NCBI RefSeq assembly: GCF_010725485.1
Contig: NZ_AP022598.1
Span: 5,270,001-5,334,000, forward strand
Length of the DNA stretch: 64,000 bases
Direction of reading: 5' to 3'
Origin: Mycolicibacterium parafortuitum
GTDB lineage: Bacteria > Actinomycetota > Actinomycetes > Mycobacteriales > Mycobacteriaceae
Shown piece after piece: positions 18,012 to 28,578 of this stretch. The notes below the pieces were generated by a model. That model was not told where the DNA came from. It saw only the letters and a program-made list of their open reading frames with translations, and did no database searches. Every line of letters starts with the position of its first letter. The stretch's first letter is position 1. Position numbers and translations under genes: made by a program.

Positions 18012-19442
18012 TCAGCCGAGCAGTGCGTCGACGAACGCGGCGGGCTCGAACGGGGCCAGATCGTCGGGGCCCTCACCGAGCCCGACCAACTTGACGGGCA
18101 CCCCGAGTTCCTGTTGGACGCGGAACACGATGCCGCCCTTGGCCGTCCCGTCGAGCTTCGTCAGAACCACGCCGGTGATGTGGACCGCCTCGGCGAACAC
18201 CCGGGCCTGCGGGAGGCTGTTCTGTCCGATCGTCGCGTCCAGCACCAGCAGCACCTCGTCGACCTCGGCGCGCTTACCCACCACGCGCTTGACCTTGCCG
18301 AGTTCGTCCATCAGGCCGGTCTTGGTGTGCAGCCGGCCCGCGGTGTCGATGACCACCACGTCGGCACCGTCGGCGATGCCCTTGTCGACCGCGTCGAACG
18401 CCACCGACGCGGGGTCGGCGCCCTCGGGTCCGCGCACCACCTGCGCGCCGACGCGCGACGCCCACGACTGCAACTGATCGGCCGCCGCCGCGCGGAAGGT
18501 GTCCGCCGCGCCGAGCACCACGCGCCGTCCGTCGGCGACGAGTACGCGGGCCAGCTTGCCGACGGTGGTCGTCTTGCCGGTGCCGTTGACGCCGACCACC
18601 AGCAGCACCGACGGTTTGTCGGCGTGCGGCAGCGCCCTGATCGAGCGGTCGAGGTCGGGGTGCAGCTCGGAGATCAGCACCTCGCGCAGCACGGCGCGGG
18701 CATCGGCTTCGGTGCGCACCCGGCTGCTGGCCATCTTCTCGCGCAGCGCCGCGATCACCGATTCGGTGACGACGGGGCCGAGGTCGGAGATCAGCAGTGT
18801 GTCCTCGACCTCCTCCCAGGAATCCTCGTCGAGGTCGCCACCGCCGATGAGGCCCAGCATGCTGCGCCCGAGGGTGTTCTGGGATTTGGCCAGCCGCCCG
18901 CGCAGCCGGTCCAGGCGCCCCTCGGTCGGCGCGATGGAATCGAGGTCGGGCGCCGCGGGTGCCTCGGCGACGGGTTCGGCGGCAGGTTCGGCCTCAGGGG
19001 CCGGTTCGGGTGCGGGCGCCTCGGTGACGGGTTCTGGCGCCGGTTCGGCCGGCGGGGCCGGGCGCTCGACGGGCGGCACCGGGGTGCGGTCCTCGACAGG
19101 GGGCTCGGGGAGCCTGACGTCGGCGATCGGACGTTTCGGCGCATCGCGCGGAATGGTGGCATCATCGCCGACGGCGGGTAAGCCGGTGGTGTCGATACGT
19201 TCGGGGGCCTTCGGCGGGGCCGGCGCCTTGGGCGGGACTTTGGGCGTGGTTTCCGCCGGAGCCGACTGCGAGAACGTGATACTTGACGAGGCGGTATAGC
19301 CGCCCGACCGATCGACGGGAGTGGCAGTGTCTGGAGCCGACAGCTTGATCTGGCGGCGGCGGTACCGCACCAGCCCGACGACAAGCGCGACTACCAGCAG
19401 AACGGCGATGACCGCGATCGCGATCCAGAGACCTTCACTCAC
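18012..19442 (-). CDS. ftsY: signal recognition particle receptor FtsY
   Basis: SRP receptor GTPase, 476 residues. It begins with a membrane helix (LWIAIAVIAVLLVVALVVGL, about 5-24), then a long acidic, Pro/Ala-rich linker to about residue 175, followed by the NG domain: GVNGTGKTT (about 282), DTAGRLHTK, and TKLDGTAKGG. Mycobacterial FtsY has this N-terminal anchor. GTG start. The divergent fni gene begins 28 bp away, so their promoters overlap. Confidence 0.96.
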   Translation of the reverse strand: MSEGLWIAIAVIAVLLVVALVVGLVRYRRRQIKLSAPDTATPVDRSGGYTASSSITFSQSAPAETTPKVPPKAPAPPKAPERIDTTGLPAVGDDATIPRDAPKRPIADVRLPEPPVEDRTPVPPVERPAPPAEPAPEPVTEAPAPEPAPEAEPAAEPVAEAPAAPDLDSIAPTEGRLDRLRGRLAKSQNTLGRSMLGLIGGGDLDEDSWEEVEDTLLISDLGPVVTESVIAALREKMASSRVRTEADARAVLREVLISELHPDLDRSIRALPHADKPSVLLVVGVNGTGKTTTVGKLARVLVADGRRVVLGAADTFRAAAADQLQSWASRVGAQVVRGPEGADPASVAFDAVDKGIADGADVVVIDTAGRLHTKTGLMDELGKVKRVVGKRAEVDEVLLVLDATIGQNSLPQARVFAEAVHITGVVLTKLDGTAKGGIVFRVQQELGVPVKLVGLGEGPDDLAPFEPAAFVDALLG

Positions 19443-19470
19443 CGTGCCATTGTCTCAGGGGACATAACCG

Positions 19471-20499
19471 GTGACGCCCGACCCCGCATCAGCGCTGCAG
19501 CACCGCAAGCGCCGCCACATCGACGTCTGCCTGACCGAACCCGTCGACTACCAGACGGTGACGACCGGGCTGGAGCGCTACCGACTGCCTTACAACGCGC
19601 TGACCCAGACCGACCTCGGCACCGTCGACCTCGGCACCGAGTTCTTCGGCACCCGACTACACGCACCGGTGCTGATCGGCGCGATGACCGGGGGCGCCGA
19701 ACTGTCGGGAACCATCAACCGCAACCTCGCGGCGGCCGCGCAGCGGCTCGGCGTCGGGATGATGCTGGGGTCGCAGCGGGTGATGATCGACGACGCGGTC
19801 GCGGCGAAGAGCTTCGACGTGCGTGGGGTCGCGCCCGACATCCTGGTGATCGGCAACATCGGGCTGGCCCAGGTGCAGACGTCGATGCTGCCGGCGCTGG
19901 CGGCGGTGCTGGACCGCGTCGGCGCCAACGGGCTCGCCGTGCACACCAACCCGCTGCAGGAGGCGATGCAGCACAACGGTGACACCGATTTCTCGGGGTC
20001 GATGGCCCGGCTGCGCGAGGTGGCCGGATCGATCGGGTATCCGGTCATGCTCAAAGAGGTCGGCCACGGCATCGGTGCGGCCGCCGCCGCACAGCTCGTC
20101 GACTGCCCCGTCGCCGCCGTCGACGTCGCCGGTGCCGGCGGGACGTCGTGGGCGCGCATCGAACAGTTCGTCCGCTACGGCGAGGTGCGCTACCCGGCGC
20201 TCGCCGAGTGGGGCATCCCGACCGCGCAGGCGCTGACCGAGGTGCGCCGGGTGCTGCCCGGTGTGCCGCTGGTCGCCTCGGGCGGCATCCGCACCGGGAT
20301 GGACGCCGCGAAGGCCCTCGCGATGGGCGCCGAGGTGGTCGCCGTCGCCCGGCCGCTGCTCGCTCCCGCCGTGGAATCCGTTCACGCGGTGGTGGATTGG
20401 CTGCAACGGTTCATCGACGAGCTGCTCGTATGCCTGCACGGGTCCGGAGCCGCCGACCTGGCCGCGTTGCGCGAGCGCGGTGTCACCGAGCTCGGCTGA
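19471..20499 (+). CDS. fni: type 2 isopentenyl-diphosphate delta-isomerase
   Basis: FMN- and NADPH-dependent enzyme that interconverts IPP and DMAPP for isoprenoid (carotenoid, menaquinone, decaprenyl) synthesis. 342 residues; family features: [14 protein letters not shown] at the start, [63 protein letters not shown] and the FMN-phosphate loop [21 protein letters not shown] start with AGGGGAC upstream. M. tuberculosis, as I recall, has only the unrelated type 1 enzyme. It is isolated here between ftsY (divergent, 28 bp) and smc (convergent), without other isoprenoid genes. Confidence 0.93.
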   Translation: MTPDPASALQHRKRRHIDVCLTEPVDYQTVTTGLERYRLPYNALTQTDLGTVDLGTEFFGTRLHAPVLIGAMTGGAELSGTINRNLAAAAQRLGVGMMLGSQRVMIDDAVAAKSFDVRGVAPDILVIGNIGLAQVQTSMLPALAAVLDRVGANGLAVHTNPLQEAMQHNGDTDFSGSMARLREVAGSIGYPVMLKEVGHGIGAAAAAQLVDCPVAAVDVAGAGGTSWARIEQFVRYGEVRYPALAEWGIPTAQALTEVRRVLPGVPLVASGGIRTGMDAAKALAMGAEVVAVARPLLAPAVESVHAVVDWLQRFIDELLVCLHGSGAADLAALRERGVTELG

Positions 20500-20504
20500 G
20501 ACTG

Positions 20505-23500
20505 TCAGGACGAGCTGGCGACCAGTTCCTGACCCCGCATCCGCTGCGAGATCACCGTGGTGATGCCGTCGCCCTGCATCGTGACGCCGTACAGCGCGTC
20601 GGCGACCTCCATCGTCGGCTTCTGGTGGGTGATCACGATCAGCTGGGAGCGTTCGCGAAGTTGCTCGAACAAGCTGATCAACCGGCGCAGGTTCACATCG
20701 TCGAGCGCCGCCTCGACCTCGTCCATCACGTAGAACGGGGACGGGCGGGCCCGGAAGATCGCGACCAGCATGGCCACCGCGGTCAGCGACTTCTCACCGC
20801 CCGAGAGCAGTGAGAGCCGTTTGATCTTCTTGCCCGGCGGCCGGGCTTCCACCTCGATGCCGGTGGTCAGCATGTCGGCGGGGTTGGTCAGCAGCAGCCG
20901 GCCCTCGCCGCCGGGGAACAACGTGGCGAACACCTGGGTGAACTCGCGCTCCACGTCCATGTATGCCTCGGTGAACACCTGCAGGATCCGGGTGTCGACG
21001 TCGGCGATCACGTCGAGCAGATCCTTGCGGGCGGCCTTGACGTCCTCGAGCTGGGTCGACAGGAAGTTGTAGCGCTCCTCCAGCGCGGCGAACTCTTCCA
21101 GCGCAAGCGGATTCACCCGGCCGAGTTCCTTGAGCTCCTTCTCCGCACGTTTGGCCCGGCGCTCCTGGGTGGGCCGGTCATACGGCATCGGCGCCGGTGC
21201 GGTGACCTGCTCGCCGCGCTCCTTGGCCTGCTCGTACTCGGCCATCTCCAGCTCCGACGGAGGCAGCGCGACGCCGGGACCGTACTCGGCGACCAGATCG
21301 TCGGCGGCCATGCCGAACTGCTCGAGCACCTGTTCTTCGAGCTGCTCGATACGAAGGGCCGCTTGCGCTTTGGCCACCTCGTCACGGTGCAGCGCGTCGG
21401 TCAGCGCGGCGATCCGCGTGGTGAGTTCGTTGACCTCTTCGCGTGCCGTCGTCAGCGCACCGGCGCGAACCTGCCGCTCGGCGGCGACTTCGTCACGCAC
21501 CCGCGATGCGACCTCGACCGCCGCGGCGAGGCGCCGGGCGACCAGCCGGCCGGCGTCGGCGACCGCGTCGGCGACCGCGGCGGCGTGCACGCGCGCCTCC
21601 CGGGCGCGCAGCGCCCTGGCCCGTGCCTCGCGTTCGGCCACCGCGGCGCGGCGTAGCGAATCAGCGCGTCCGCGAACAGCATTGGCGCGTTCCTCGGCGG
21701 TGCGCACCGCCAGCCGGGCTTCCACCTCCGCGGCCCGCGCCGCCTCGGCGGCGGCGGTCGACTCCGAACGGTCGACGACCTCGGCGTCGAACATCGGCTC
21801 CTGCTGGGCCTGATGCAGCCGCTGTTCGAGTTCGGCGAGCTCGGCGACCGTGCGGTTGCGCGCGGCCTCCATCTCGTCGCGCTGCCGGATCAGTCGCTGC
21901 CATTCGTCGTCGGCGGCGCGCGCATCCTGGCCGAGCCGGCCGAGCTGCTCATAGATCGACGAGATCGCGGCATCGGATTCGTTGAGTGCGGCCAGCGCCT
22001 GTTCGGCGGCGTCCTGACGGGCGGACTGTTCGTCGAGTGCACCGGACAGCGCCGCGGACAGTTCGCCGACCTGACGTTCGGCGCGGGTGAGCTCGGCACG
22101 GGCCTTGTCGACCTCGGACTGGATCTCCAGCGTGCTGGGTTTACGATCGGACCCGCCGCTGACCCAGCCGGCGCCGACCAGGTCGCCGTCGGCGGTCACC
22201 GCACGCAGATGGGGTTGTGCGGCAACAAGATCCAGCGCGGCAGCGAGGTCGCCGACCACTGCGACGCCCGCGAGCATGGCTGTCACCGCACCCCGTACCG
22301 GAGCGGCGGGTTCGGCCAGGTCCACCGCCCACACCGCACCGGCGGGGAGCTGTCCGGCGACCGGCTCCTGGGCCGGCCAGTCGCCGAGCACCAGCGCCGC
22401 GCGGCCACCGTCGGATTCCTTGAGCGCGGCGACGGCGGCGCGGGCCGCGGTCGAGTCCTCGGCGGCCAGCGCGTCGGCGGCCGCCCCCAGCACCGCGGCG
22501 ATCGCCGCCTCGTGGCCGGGCCGTACCTTCACCAGATTCGCGATGGAACCCAGAAGTCCTGCGCCACTGTGGTTCTGCTGCAGCCATGCGGCACCGTCGC
22601 GGCGGTCCAGGCCGACCGACAGGGCATCGATGCGGGCCTGCAGCGATGCAACCTGCCGCTCGGCGGCGCGCTCGGCGGCCTGCAGTTCGGCGACGCGCTC
22701 GTCGGCCAGCCGCAGTGCGGTCACGCTGCGGTCGTGCTGCTCGTCGAGGCCGACCTCACCGGCGTCGAGTTCGGCCACCCGGCCCTGCACGGTCTCGAAC
22801 TCGGCCTGGGTCTGCTGCGCGCGGGCCGCGGCCTCGTCGATGCCCGCGGTCAGCCGGGCCAGGGTCTCGTCGGCGGACTCGACCCGGGTGCGCATCGTGT
22901 CGACCTGGCCGGACAACCGGGCCAGCCCCTCGCGCCGGTCGGCTTCGGCGCGGGCCGCGGCCATGTGCGCGCGTTCGGCCTCGGCGGCCACCTGCTCGCG
23001 TTCGGAGAGCTCGGCGCGGGCGGACTCCAGCCGCGCCTGGGATTCGGCGAGCTCTTCGAGCAGCTGCTGTTCCTGTTCTGCGACCGCGTCGGCCTGGGCT
23101 TCGAGCTCGTCGGGATCGGGTCCGGCAGAGAAATCCGGCTCGGCGTCGAGGTGCTGGGCGCGCTCGGTCGCGATGCGCACCGTCGCACCGACGCGTTCGG
23201 CCAGCGCCGACAGCCGGAACCAGCGCTGCTGGGCGGCGTCGGCACGCAGGCTGAGCTCCCCGACCGCGCGCTCGTGTTCGCCGAGTTCGGCGGCCCTGAT
23301 CTCCAGCCGCTCGGTGAGCTCCTCGTGTTCCTTGCGCAGCGTCGTCTCGGCGTGGTTGGTGTTGTCGAACTCGGCCTTGCGGGTGACCAGGTCGTCGGCG
23401 GCCAGCCGCAGCCGGGCGTCGCGCAGGTCGGCCTGGATGGTCTGGGCGCGCCTGGCCATCTCCGCCTGGCGGCCCAGCGGTTTGAGCTGGCGGCGCAGCT

Positions 23501-24089
23501 CGGTGGTCAGGTCGGTCAGCCGGGCCAGATTGGCGGCCATCGAGTCGAGCTTGCGGACGGCCTTCTCTTTGCGCTTGCGGTGTTTGAGAACGCCCGCGGC
23601 CTCCTCGATGAACGCCCGCCGGTCCTCGGGCCGCGATTCCAGGATCTCCGACAGCTTGCCCTGGCCGACGATCACATGCATCTCACGGCCGATGCCGGAG
23701 TCGCTGAGCAGTTCCTGGACATCGGCCAAACGGCAACGGCTGCCGTTGATCTCGTACTCACCGGCACCGTCACGGAACATCCGGCGGGTGATCGACACCT
23801 CGGAGTACTCGATCGGCAGCGCGTTGTCGGAGTTGTCGATGGTCAGCGTCACCTCGGCGCGGCCCAGCGGGGCTCGCGAGGACGTCCCGGCGAAGATGAC
23901 GTCCTCCATCTTGCCGCCGCGCAGGGTCTTGGCGCCCTGTTCGCCCATCACCCAGGTGAGCGCGTCGACGACGTTGGACTTCCCCGACCCGTTCGGGCCG
24001 ACGACGCAGGTGATGCCCGGCTCGAAGCGCAGAGTCGTCGGCGAGGCGAAGGACTTGAAGCCCTTCAGCGTCAGACTCTTCAGATGCAT
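20505..24089 (-). CDS. smc: chromosome partition protein SMC
   Basis: Condensin ATPase that loads at parS-ParB and compacts and separates chromosomes. 1194 residues: Walker [15 protein letters not shown] at residues 31-44, long coiled coils (about 170-500 and 680-1000), a hinge around 510-640, and C-terminal signature [16 protein letters not shown] with Walker [17 protein letters not shown]. ScpA/ScpB partners are not in this window. It is followed by acyP on the upstream side with a 26-bp gap; fni converges on it with 5 bp between stops. Very long open frames on the opposite strand are shadows. Confidence 0.97.
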   Translation of the reverse strand: MHLKSLTLKGFKSFASPTTLRFEPGITCVVGPNGSGKSNVVDALTWVMGEQGAKTLRGGKMEDVIFAGTSSRAPLGRAEVTLTIDNSDNALPIEYSEVSITRRMFRDGAGEYEINGSRCRLADVQELLSDSGIGREMHVIVGQGKLSEILESRPEDRRAFIEEAAGVLKHRKRKEKAVRKLDSMAANLARLTDLTTELRRQLKPLGRQAEMARRAQTIQADLRDARLRLAADDLVTRKAEFDNTNHAETTLRKEHEELTERLEIRAAELGEHERAVGELSLRADAAQQRWFRLSALAERVGATVRIATERAQHLDAEPDFSAGPDPDELEAQADAVAEQEQQLLEELAESQARLESARAELSEREQVAAEAERAHMAAARAEADRREGLARLSGQVDTMRTRVESADETLARLTAGIDEAAARAQQTQAEFETVQGRVAELDAGEVGLDEQHDRSVTALRLADERVAELQAAERAAERQVASLQARIDALSVGLDRRDGAAWLQQNHSGAGLLGSIANLVKVRPGHEAAIAAVLGAAADALAAEDSTAARAAVAALKESDGGRAALVLGDWPAQEPVAGQLPAGAVWAVDLAEPAAPVRGAVTAMLAGVAVVGDLAAALDLVAAQPHLRAVTADGDLVGAGWVSGGSDRKPSTLEIQSEVDKARAELTRAERQVGELSAALSGALDEQSARQDAAEQALAALNESDAAISSIYEQLGRLGQDARAADDEWQRLIRQRDEMEAARNRTVAELAELEQRLHQAQQEPMFDAEVVDRSESTAAAEAARAAEVEARLAVRTAEERANAVRGRADSLRRAAVAEREARARALRAREARVHAAAVADAVADAGRLVARRLAAAVEVASRVRDEVAAERQVRAGALTTAREEVNELTTRIAALTDALHRDEVAKAQAALRIEQLEEQVLEQFGMAADDLVAEYGPGVALPPSELEMAEYEQAKERGEQVTAPAPMPYDRPTQERRAKRAEKELKELGRVNPLALEEFAALEERYNFLSTQLEDVKAARKDLLDVIADVDTRILQVFTEAYMDVEREFTQVFATLFPGGEGRLLLTNPADMLTTGIEVEARPPGKKIKRLSLLSGGEKSLTAVAMLVAIFRARPSPFYVMDEVEAALDDVNLRRLISLFEQLRERSQLIVITHQKPTMEVADALYGVTMQGDGITTVISQRMRGQELVASSS

Positions 24090-24115
24090 GACGCGTTACC
24101 CTACCGCCGCGGGGG

Positions 24116-24397
24116 TCAGCGCTCGGTGAAGCCCGAGAGCGCGTCGGACGGTTCGGACCAGTCGGAGATCACCTTGTCGACGTGACCGGGCGTCTCACCG
24201 CCGGTGAGCAGCGCCAGAAGGCGTTCACAGGCCGCCCGCGGACCCTGCGCGACGACCTGCACCCGGCCGTCGGGTTTGTTGGCCGCATAGCCGGTCAGGC
24301 CCAGTTCCAGCGCCCGCGACCGGGTCCACCAGCGGAAACCGACGCCCTGGACGTAACCGTGCACCCAGGCGGTCAGGCGGATGTCAGTTTCCCCCAA
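24116..24397 (-). CDS. acyP: acylphosphatase
   Basis: Small 93-residue enzyme hydrolysing acyl phosphates. The signature VQGVGFRWWTRSRALELGLTGYAANKPDGRV supplies the catalytic Arg and Asn. The start appears to be TTG: GAGGTG lies seven bases upstream and the product GETDIRLTAWVHGYVQGVGF aligns with other mycobacterial AcyP N-termini. It overlaps the end of the OsmC gene by 14 bp and is followed by smc. Confidence 0.92.
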   Translation of the reverse strand: MGETDIRLTAWVHGYVQGVGFRWWTRSRALELGLTGYAANKPDGRVQVVAQGPRAACERLLALLTGGETPGHVDKVISDWSEPSDALSGFTER

Positions 24398-24800
24398 GAT
24401 CTTTCACCTCAAACGTCACTTTGGTTCCCTGCTTCAACGTGCGTCCCACTGTGCACACCTGGTCGATCGCCCGCTCGACGACGGTGAGCAGCCGGGCCTT
24501 CTCGTCGTCGGACAGCGCCGACAGGTCGGCCTCCAGCACCTCGTCGAGTAGCGGGTAGACCTCCTGCTCGCGGTCGGCAGCCCCGGACACCCGGATCGTG
24601 GCGTCATAGTCGTCGCCAAGGCGCCGGCGCATCGGCTGATCGCTGGCCATCCCGCTGCACGCGGCCAGCGCGATCTTGAGCAGCTCACCCGGCGTGAAGA
24701 CGCCCTCGACGTCCTCCGAGCCCACCAGCACTTCGGCGCCGCGCGAGCTGCGCCCCGTATAGCGACGCACCCCGGTGCGCTCCACCCACAGTTCGGTCAC
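24384..24800 (-). CDS. OsmC/Ohr family protein
   Basis: A 138-residue OsmC-fold protein. The nucleophilic Cys is probable in LKIALAACSGMASDQPM, and a second Cys lies near the end (DQVCTVGRTLKQG). The family comprises thiol peroxidases that reduce organic hydroperoxides, plus members of unknown role; this matches Rv2923c by position. GTG start. It is translated ahead of acyP with a 14-bp overlap, which suggests coupling. The role in peroxide defence is inferred from the family only. Confidence 0.87.
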   Translation of the reverse strand: MTELWVERTGVRRYTGRSSRGAEVLVGSEDVEGVFTPGELLKIALAACSGMASDQPMRRRLGDDYDATIRVSGAADREQEVYPLLDEVLEADLSALSDDEKARLLTVVERAIDQVCTVGRTLKQGTKVTFEVKDLGGN

Positions 24801-24833
24801 GCCCTATTTCTACAGCGTTGCCGACGACGCCCT

Positions 24834-24895
24834 GCCGAACTGAGATTCCCGGTCGTGGTTTCGGCGCCGATCACAGCCAGGAATCCCAGTTCGGC
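24834..24895. repeat. long imperfect palindrome (REP-like) after the fpg gene
   Basis: Left arm GCCGAACTGAGATTCC (24834-24849) and right arm GGAATCCCAGTTCGGC (24880-24895) are complementary at 15 of 16 positions. The interior also pairs partly, around TCGGCGCCGA at 24861-24870. It fills the gap between the OsmC and fpg genes, 5 bp from the fpg stop. It may be a dispersed mycobacterial palindromic repeat, a terminator or an mRNA-stabilising hairpin. Confidence 0.65.
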
Positions 24896-24900
24896 GAGAA

Positions 24901-25755
24901 CTAGGCGCGGGGGCGGGGTTGGCAGCGCGGGCAGTAGAAGGACGAGCGGTTCATGAACTTGTCGCGCCGCATGATCGCACCGCAGCGCCGGCACGGCTCA
25001 CCCTCGCGGCCGTACGCGTCCAGCGAGCGGTCGAAGTACCCGGACTCGCCGTTGACGTTGACATAGAGCGAGTCGAACGACGTGCCACCCTGGCCGAGCG
25101 CGTCGGTCATCACCGCGGTCGCGGCGTCGAGCAGCTCGGCGAGCTTGGCCTTCGAGATCCCCGACGCGAGCCGGGCGCCGTTGATCTTCGCCCGCCACAG
25201 CGCCTCGTCGGCGTAGATGTTGCCGATCCCCGACACCACGGTCTGGTCCAGCAACTGCCGTTTGATCTCGGAATGCTTGCGGCGCAACACCTTCACCACG
25301 GCGTCGCGGTCGAACAACGGGTCCAGCGGGTCGCGGGCGATATGCGCGACGGGCGCGGGCACATCGGTGCCGTCCACCGTCACCAGATCGGCGATCATCC
25401 AGCCACCGAACGTGCGCTGGTCGACGAAGCTCACCGTGGTGCCGTCGTCGAGCAACGCCGCGATGCGCAGATGGTTCTCGTTGGGCACCGGTCCGAGCAG
25501 CATCTGCCCGCTCATGCCGAGGTGAACCACCAAGGCCTCAGCGGTCTCGCCGCCGAGCGTGAGCCACAGATACTTCCCCCGCCGCCCGGTCCCGGTGATC
25601 GTCATGTCGAGCAGTCGGGCCGTCAGATCAGCCGGGCCGGCCTCGTGCCGGCGTACCGCACGCGGGTGGTGCACCCGGACCGCGGTGATGGTCCTGCCGA
25701 CGACATGGGCGGCCAGGCCCCGGCGGACGACCTCGACCTCGGGGAGCTCAGGCAT
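24901..25755 (-). CDS. fpg: formamidopyrimidine-DNA glycosylase (Fpg/MutM)
   Basis: Base-excision repair glycosylase/AP lyase for 8-oxoguanine and FapyG. 284 residues beginning [14 protein letters not shown], where the Pro after Met is the nucleophile and Glu is catalytic. The helix-two-turn-helix [19 protein letters not shown] and the C-terminal zinc finger [24 protein letters not shown] are present. The start overlaps the rnc stop by 8 bp, so it belongs to the DUF177-rnc-fpg operon. Confidence 0.96.
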   Translation of the reverse strand: MPELPEVEVVRRGLAAHVVGRTITAVRVHHPRAVRRHEAGPADLTARLLDMTITGTGRRGKYLWLTLGGETAEALVVHLGMSGQMLLGPVPNENHLRIAALLDDGTTVSFVDQRTFGGWMIADLVTVDGTDVPAPVAHIARDPLDPLFDRDAVVKVLRRKHSEIKRQLLDQTVVSGIGNIYADEALWRAKINGARLASGISKAKLAELLDAATAVMTDALGQGGTSFDSLYVNVNGESGYFDRSLDAYGREGEPCRRCGAIMRRDKFMNRSSFYCPRCQPRPRA

Positions 25756-26452
25756 CCGGATGCGCGGACTTCAGCGCGTTCCACGCGGCCGAGGCGGCCT
25801 TGAGCTCGGCTTCCTTCTTGGTGCGGCCGACGCCCGTGCCGTAGACCTTCTCCCCGACCACCACGACGGCGGTGAACTCCTTGTCGTGATCGGGTCCGGT
25901 CGAGGTGACCTGATAGGACGGCGCGCCCAGGCCGAGGGACGCGGTCAGTTCCTGCAGGCTGCTCTTCCAGTCCAGCCCGGCCCCGAGTGTCGGCGCGGTG
26001 TCCAGCAGACCACTGAACAGACGCAGGATGACTTCGCGCGCCGCGGCCCCGCCGTGTTCGAGATAGATTGCGCCGAGCAGGGATTCGACACCGTCGGCGA
26101 GGATGCTGGACTTGTCCGCGCCGCCGGAGTTCTCCTCGCCTTTGCCCAATAACAGATAGGCGCCGAGCCCGTCTGGGGACAGGTTCCGGCCGACGTCGGC
26201 CAGCGCCTGGGTGTTGACGATGCTCGCACGCAGCTTGGCCAGATCGCCCTCGGAGCGGTCGGGATGGCGATGATAGAGCTCTTCGGTGATCGTCAGACCG
26301 AGTACCGAATCGCCGAGGAACTCCAGCCGCTCGTTGGTCGGCACTCCGCCGTTCTCGTAGGAGTAACTGCGATGGGTCAGCGCGATGGTGAGCAGGTCCT
26401 CGGACAGGTCGATCCCCAGCGCTTTGAGCAGGGGCGCCCGGTCCGTCGTCAC
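25748..26452 (-). CDS. rnc: ribonuclease III
   Basis: Double-strand RNA endonuclease for rRNA processing. The RNase III signature [21 protein letters not shown], then [15 protein letters not shown] with the second acidic cluster, and a C-terminal dsRNA-binding domain ([22 protein letters not shown] to [16 protein letters not shown]). 234 residues from a GTG that overlaps the DUF177 stop as GTGA; the longer frame upstream is not real. Close to the usual 240 residues in mycobacteria. Confidence 0.95.
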   Translation of the reverse strand: MTTDRAPLLKALGIDLSEDLLTIALTHRSYSYENGGVPTNERLEFLGDSVLGLTITEELYHRHPDRSEGDLAKLRASIVNTQALADVGRNLSPDGLGAYLLLGKGEENSGGADKSSILADGVESLLGAIYLEHGGAAAREVILRLFSGLLDTAPTLGAGLDWKSSLQELTASLGLGAPSYQVTSTGPDHDKEFTAVVVVGEKVYGTGVGRTKKEAELKAASAAWNALKSAHPDA

Positions 26453-27039
26453 TTGTCGTCCTCGCCGCCGTCGCGGAAATCGGCCAGTTTGGCCCAGCGC
26501 GGGTCGATCTTCTCGTGATGGTGCCCGGGCTCGGCGTCCTCCAGGGCGATCCCGCAGTCGGGGCACAACCCCTGGCAATCCGGGCCGCACACCGGTGAGA
26601 ACGGCAGCACCAGCCCGATCGCGTCGATCACCGTCTGCTCCAGGTCGACGGTCTCGGCACCACCGTCACGGCCGACGCGGGGAACCTCGTCGGCCTCGGT
26701 GGTCTCGTCGGTGGCGCTGTCCGGGTAGGCGAACAGCTCGGTCAGATCGATCTCGACCTCACCGGAGATCGGTTTGAGGCAGCGTGCGCACTCCCCCGAC
26801 GTGGGGGCCGATACCGTCCCGGTGACGAGCACGCCTTCGGACACCGATTCCAGCCGCAGGTCCATCGTCAACGGTGCGCCCTCTTCGACGGCGATGAGTT
26901 CGACGCCGATCCGCAGAGGGCTCGGCACGGTGGTGTCCACGGTGATCATCGAGCCGGGACGCCGGCCGAGCCGAGAGATGTCGATCACGAGCGGCGACCG
27001 TGACGACCGGTGCGCCGCCGCGCTAACGTGCGTCGCCAT
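26449..27039 (-). CDS. DUF177/YceD family protein
   Basis: A 196-residue protein of the YceD family, whose genes usually lie next to rpmF and link to 23S rRNA or ribosome metabolism. Four or more cysteines form pairs (GECARCLKP, then [13 protein letters not shown]), likely binding zinc. An acidic stretch [12 protein letters not shown] lies in the middle. It matches Rv2926c and is the first gene of DUF177-rnc-fpg; GTGA overlap with rnc. No rpmF is present between it and rnc, which is usual in mycobacteria. Confidence 0.88.
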   Translation of the reverse strand: MATHVSAAAHRSSRSPLVIDISRLGRRPGSMITVDTTVPSPLRIGVELIAVEEGAPLTMDLRLESVSEGVLVTGTVSAPTSGECARCLKPISGEVEIDLTELFAYPDSATDETTEADEVPRVGRDGGAETVDLEQTVIDAIGLVLPFSPVCGPDCQGLCPDCGIALEDAEPGHHHEKIDPRWAKLADFRDGGEDDK

Positions 27040-27071
27040 GTCCGTATCGTACGGTCAGCTCCGCGAGGGGT

Positions 27072-27809
27072 TTACCGCGCGGCGTAGTCGTGGGTCCCGG
27101 CCGAGGTCCGCAGCTGGTGACGGCCCCGCCCGACCGACCGCAGCGTGCCGTTGAGGAAGTCCTCGAACTCGGCGAGCTTGCTGTCGACGTAGATGTCGCA
27201 TTCACCGCGCAACCGGTCGGCCTCGGCGTGCGCCGAGTCGATCATGCGGGTGGCCTCGGCCGTCGCAGTCGCGACGACCTCGGTCTGCGACACCAGGCGC
27301 TGCTGTTCCTTGATGCCCTCCTGGACGGCCTTCTCGTAGGCGAGGTTGCCGCTCTCGATCAACCGGTCGGCCTCGGACTTGGCGCGTCCGGTGCTGGCCT
27401 CGTACTCCCGCTTCGCCGTCGCGGCGATGCGCGCGGCCTCCTCGCGGGCCTCACCGACCATCCGCTCGCTGTGCTGGCGCGCCTCGGCGACCATGCGGTC
27501 GGCCTGGGCCTTCGCATCGGCGAGCAGCCGGTCGGCCTCGGACCTGGCGTGGTTGACCATCGAGTCGGCCTCGGCGTTGGCCGTCGACACGGTCGATTCG
27601 GCGTGGTCCTTGGCCTCGCGCAGCAGCGTGTCGCGCGCGTCCAGCACGTCCTGGGCGTCGTCGAGCTCGCCCGGGATCGCGTCCTTGATGTCGTCGATCA
27701 ATTCCAGAACGTCGCCGCGCGGCACCACGCATCCGGCCGTCATCGGCACGCCGCGCGCTTCTTCGACGATCGCACCCAACTCATCGAGAGCTTCGAACAC
27801 TCGGTACAC
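27072..27809 (-). CDS. sepIVA: septum-associated DivIVA-domain protein SepIVA
   Basis: A 245-residue cytoplasmic coiled-coil protein: a DivIVA-like N-terminus (YRVFEALDELGAIVEEARGVP), then repeated heptads rich in Ala/Glu/Arg, with ARSEADRLLADAKAQADRMVAEAR typical. Its mycobacterial homologue (Rv2927c/MSMEG_2416) localises to the septum and intracellular membrane domain and is essential for division. The start is a GTG with GGAGGG seven bases upstream. It lies 32 bp upstream of the DUF177 gene and may head the same transcript. Confidence 0.92.
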   Translation of the reverse strand: MYRVFEALDELGAIVEEARGVPMTAGCVVPRGDVLELIDDIKDAIPGELDDAQDVLDARDTLLREAKDHAESTVSTANAEADSMVNHARSEADRLLADAKAQADRMVAEARQHSERMVGEAREEAARIAATAKREYEASTGRAKSEADRLIESGNLAYEKAVQEGIKEQQRLVSQTEVVATATAEATRMIDSAHAEADRLRGECDIYVDSKLAEFEDFLNGTLRSVGRGRHQLRTSAGTHDYAAR

Positions 27810-27923
27810 GGCGACACCCTCCAGGCGTAGTTGTTAGTGACCAGTGTGCCTGGTGTTACGCCTGTGACTGGTGTTTCGTCGACGGTGTGTCGCGTCGAAA
27901 ATCGTCGAATGCGGTGCGCGGGG

Positions 27924-28490
27924 TCAGCGCAGGGCGGCGCCGATCGCGTCGCGGGCGCGGTCCAACATGGACGCGAACGGGCCGACGGCGAAGTTCAGCG
28001 TCGCCGACTCGACACCGGGATGCGGTCTCGTGGGGGCGATCGCCTCGGCCGCCTGCACCGCGCCGGCCATCCGTTTGAGATCCGCGGCGTCGACCTCACG
28101 GGCCAGCTTGGTGAACTCCTCGATCTCCTCGTGCTCGGCGTGGGCCAGCACGACGTCGCGGAACTTGCTCAACTCGGTGATGAACTCGTCGGAGGCGATG
28201 TCGAGATCCTCCAGCGCGGCCAGCTGTTCCTTGGCGGTGTGCTCCTCGTGCAGCAGCGCGTCGGCGATGTCGCCGCCCTCGTCGACCTCGCGCCGGATGC
28301 GGGGATGTACCACCATCTCCTCGGCGGTCTCGTGCACGGCGAGCAGCTGACGCAGTTCGGTGAACGCCTTCTCCCGCGCCTTCGGATCGGTCGCGTAGAG
28401 CACGTCGTCGAACATGTCCTTGATCAGGTTGTGCTGATCCTTGAGGAACGAGACGACGTCGTCGGTGGACTGGACAAAGGTTTTCGGCAC
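27924..28490 (-). CDS. hemerythrin HHE-domain protein
   Basis: A 188-residue protein with an N-terminal HHE four-helix domain for a di-iron site: His in LKDQHNLIKDMF (about 20), VHETAEEMVVHP (about 53-62), HEEHTAKEQL (about 81-84) and LAHAEHEEIEEF. The C-terminal third is Ala-rich and unassigned. Mycobacterial members have been tied to peroxide or erythromycin responses; the role here is inferred. I chose the GTG eight bases after GGAGG, three codons inside the longest frame. It lies 88 bp downstream of coaD. Confidence 0.87.
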   Translation of the reverse strand: MPKTFVQSTDDVVSFLKDQHNLIKDMFDDVLYATDPKAREKAFTELRQLLAVHETAEEMVVHPRIRREVDEGGDIADALLHEEHTAKEQLAALEDLDIASDEFITELSKFRDVVLAHAEHEEIEEFTKLAREVDAADLKRMAGAVQAAEAIAPTRPHPGVESATLNFAVGPFASMLDRARDAIGAALR

Positions 28491-28578
28491 GGTCGGCACC
28501 TCCGGGTAGGGAGTCGTGGACGGGCGGCGCGAAGGGGCTGTGCGCCGGTCGTCCCCCGGATACCCCGGCGGGTCCTGC

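Noticed and set aside
21813..24185. Long open frame (790 codons) antisense to smc
   Set aside because: It mirrors smc in GC-rich DNA, has no recognisable domain and a low-complexity Arg/Leu/Gly-rich translation.
27840..27870. Possible GlnR-like words upstream of sepIVA (GTTAC, GTTTC)
   Set aside because: The spacing does not follow the six-base rule and sepIVA has no known nitrogen link.
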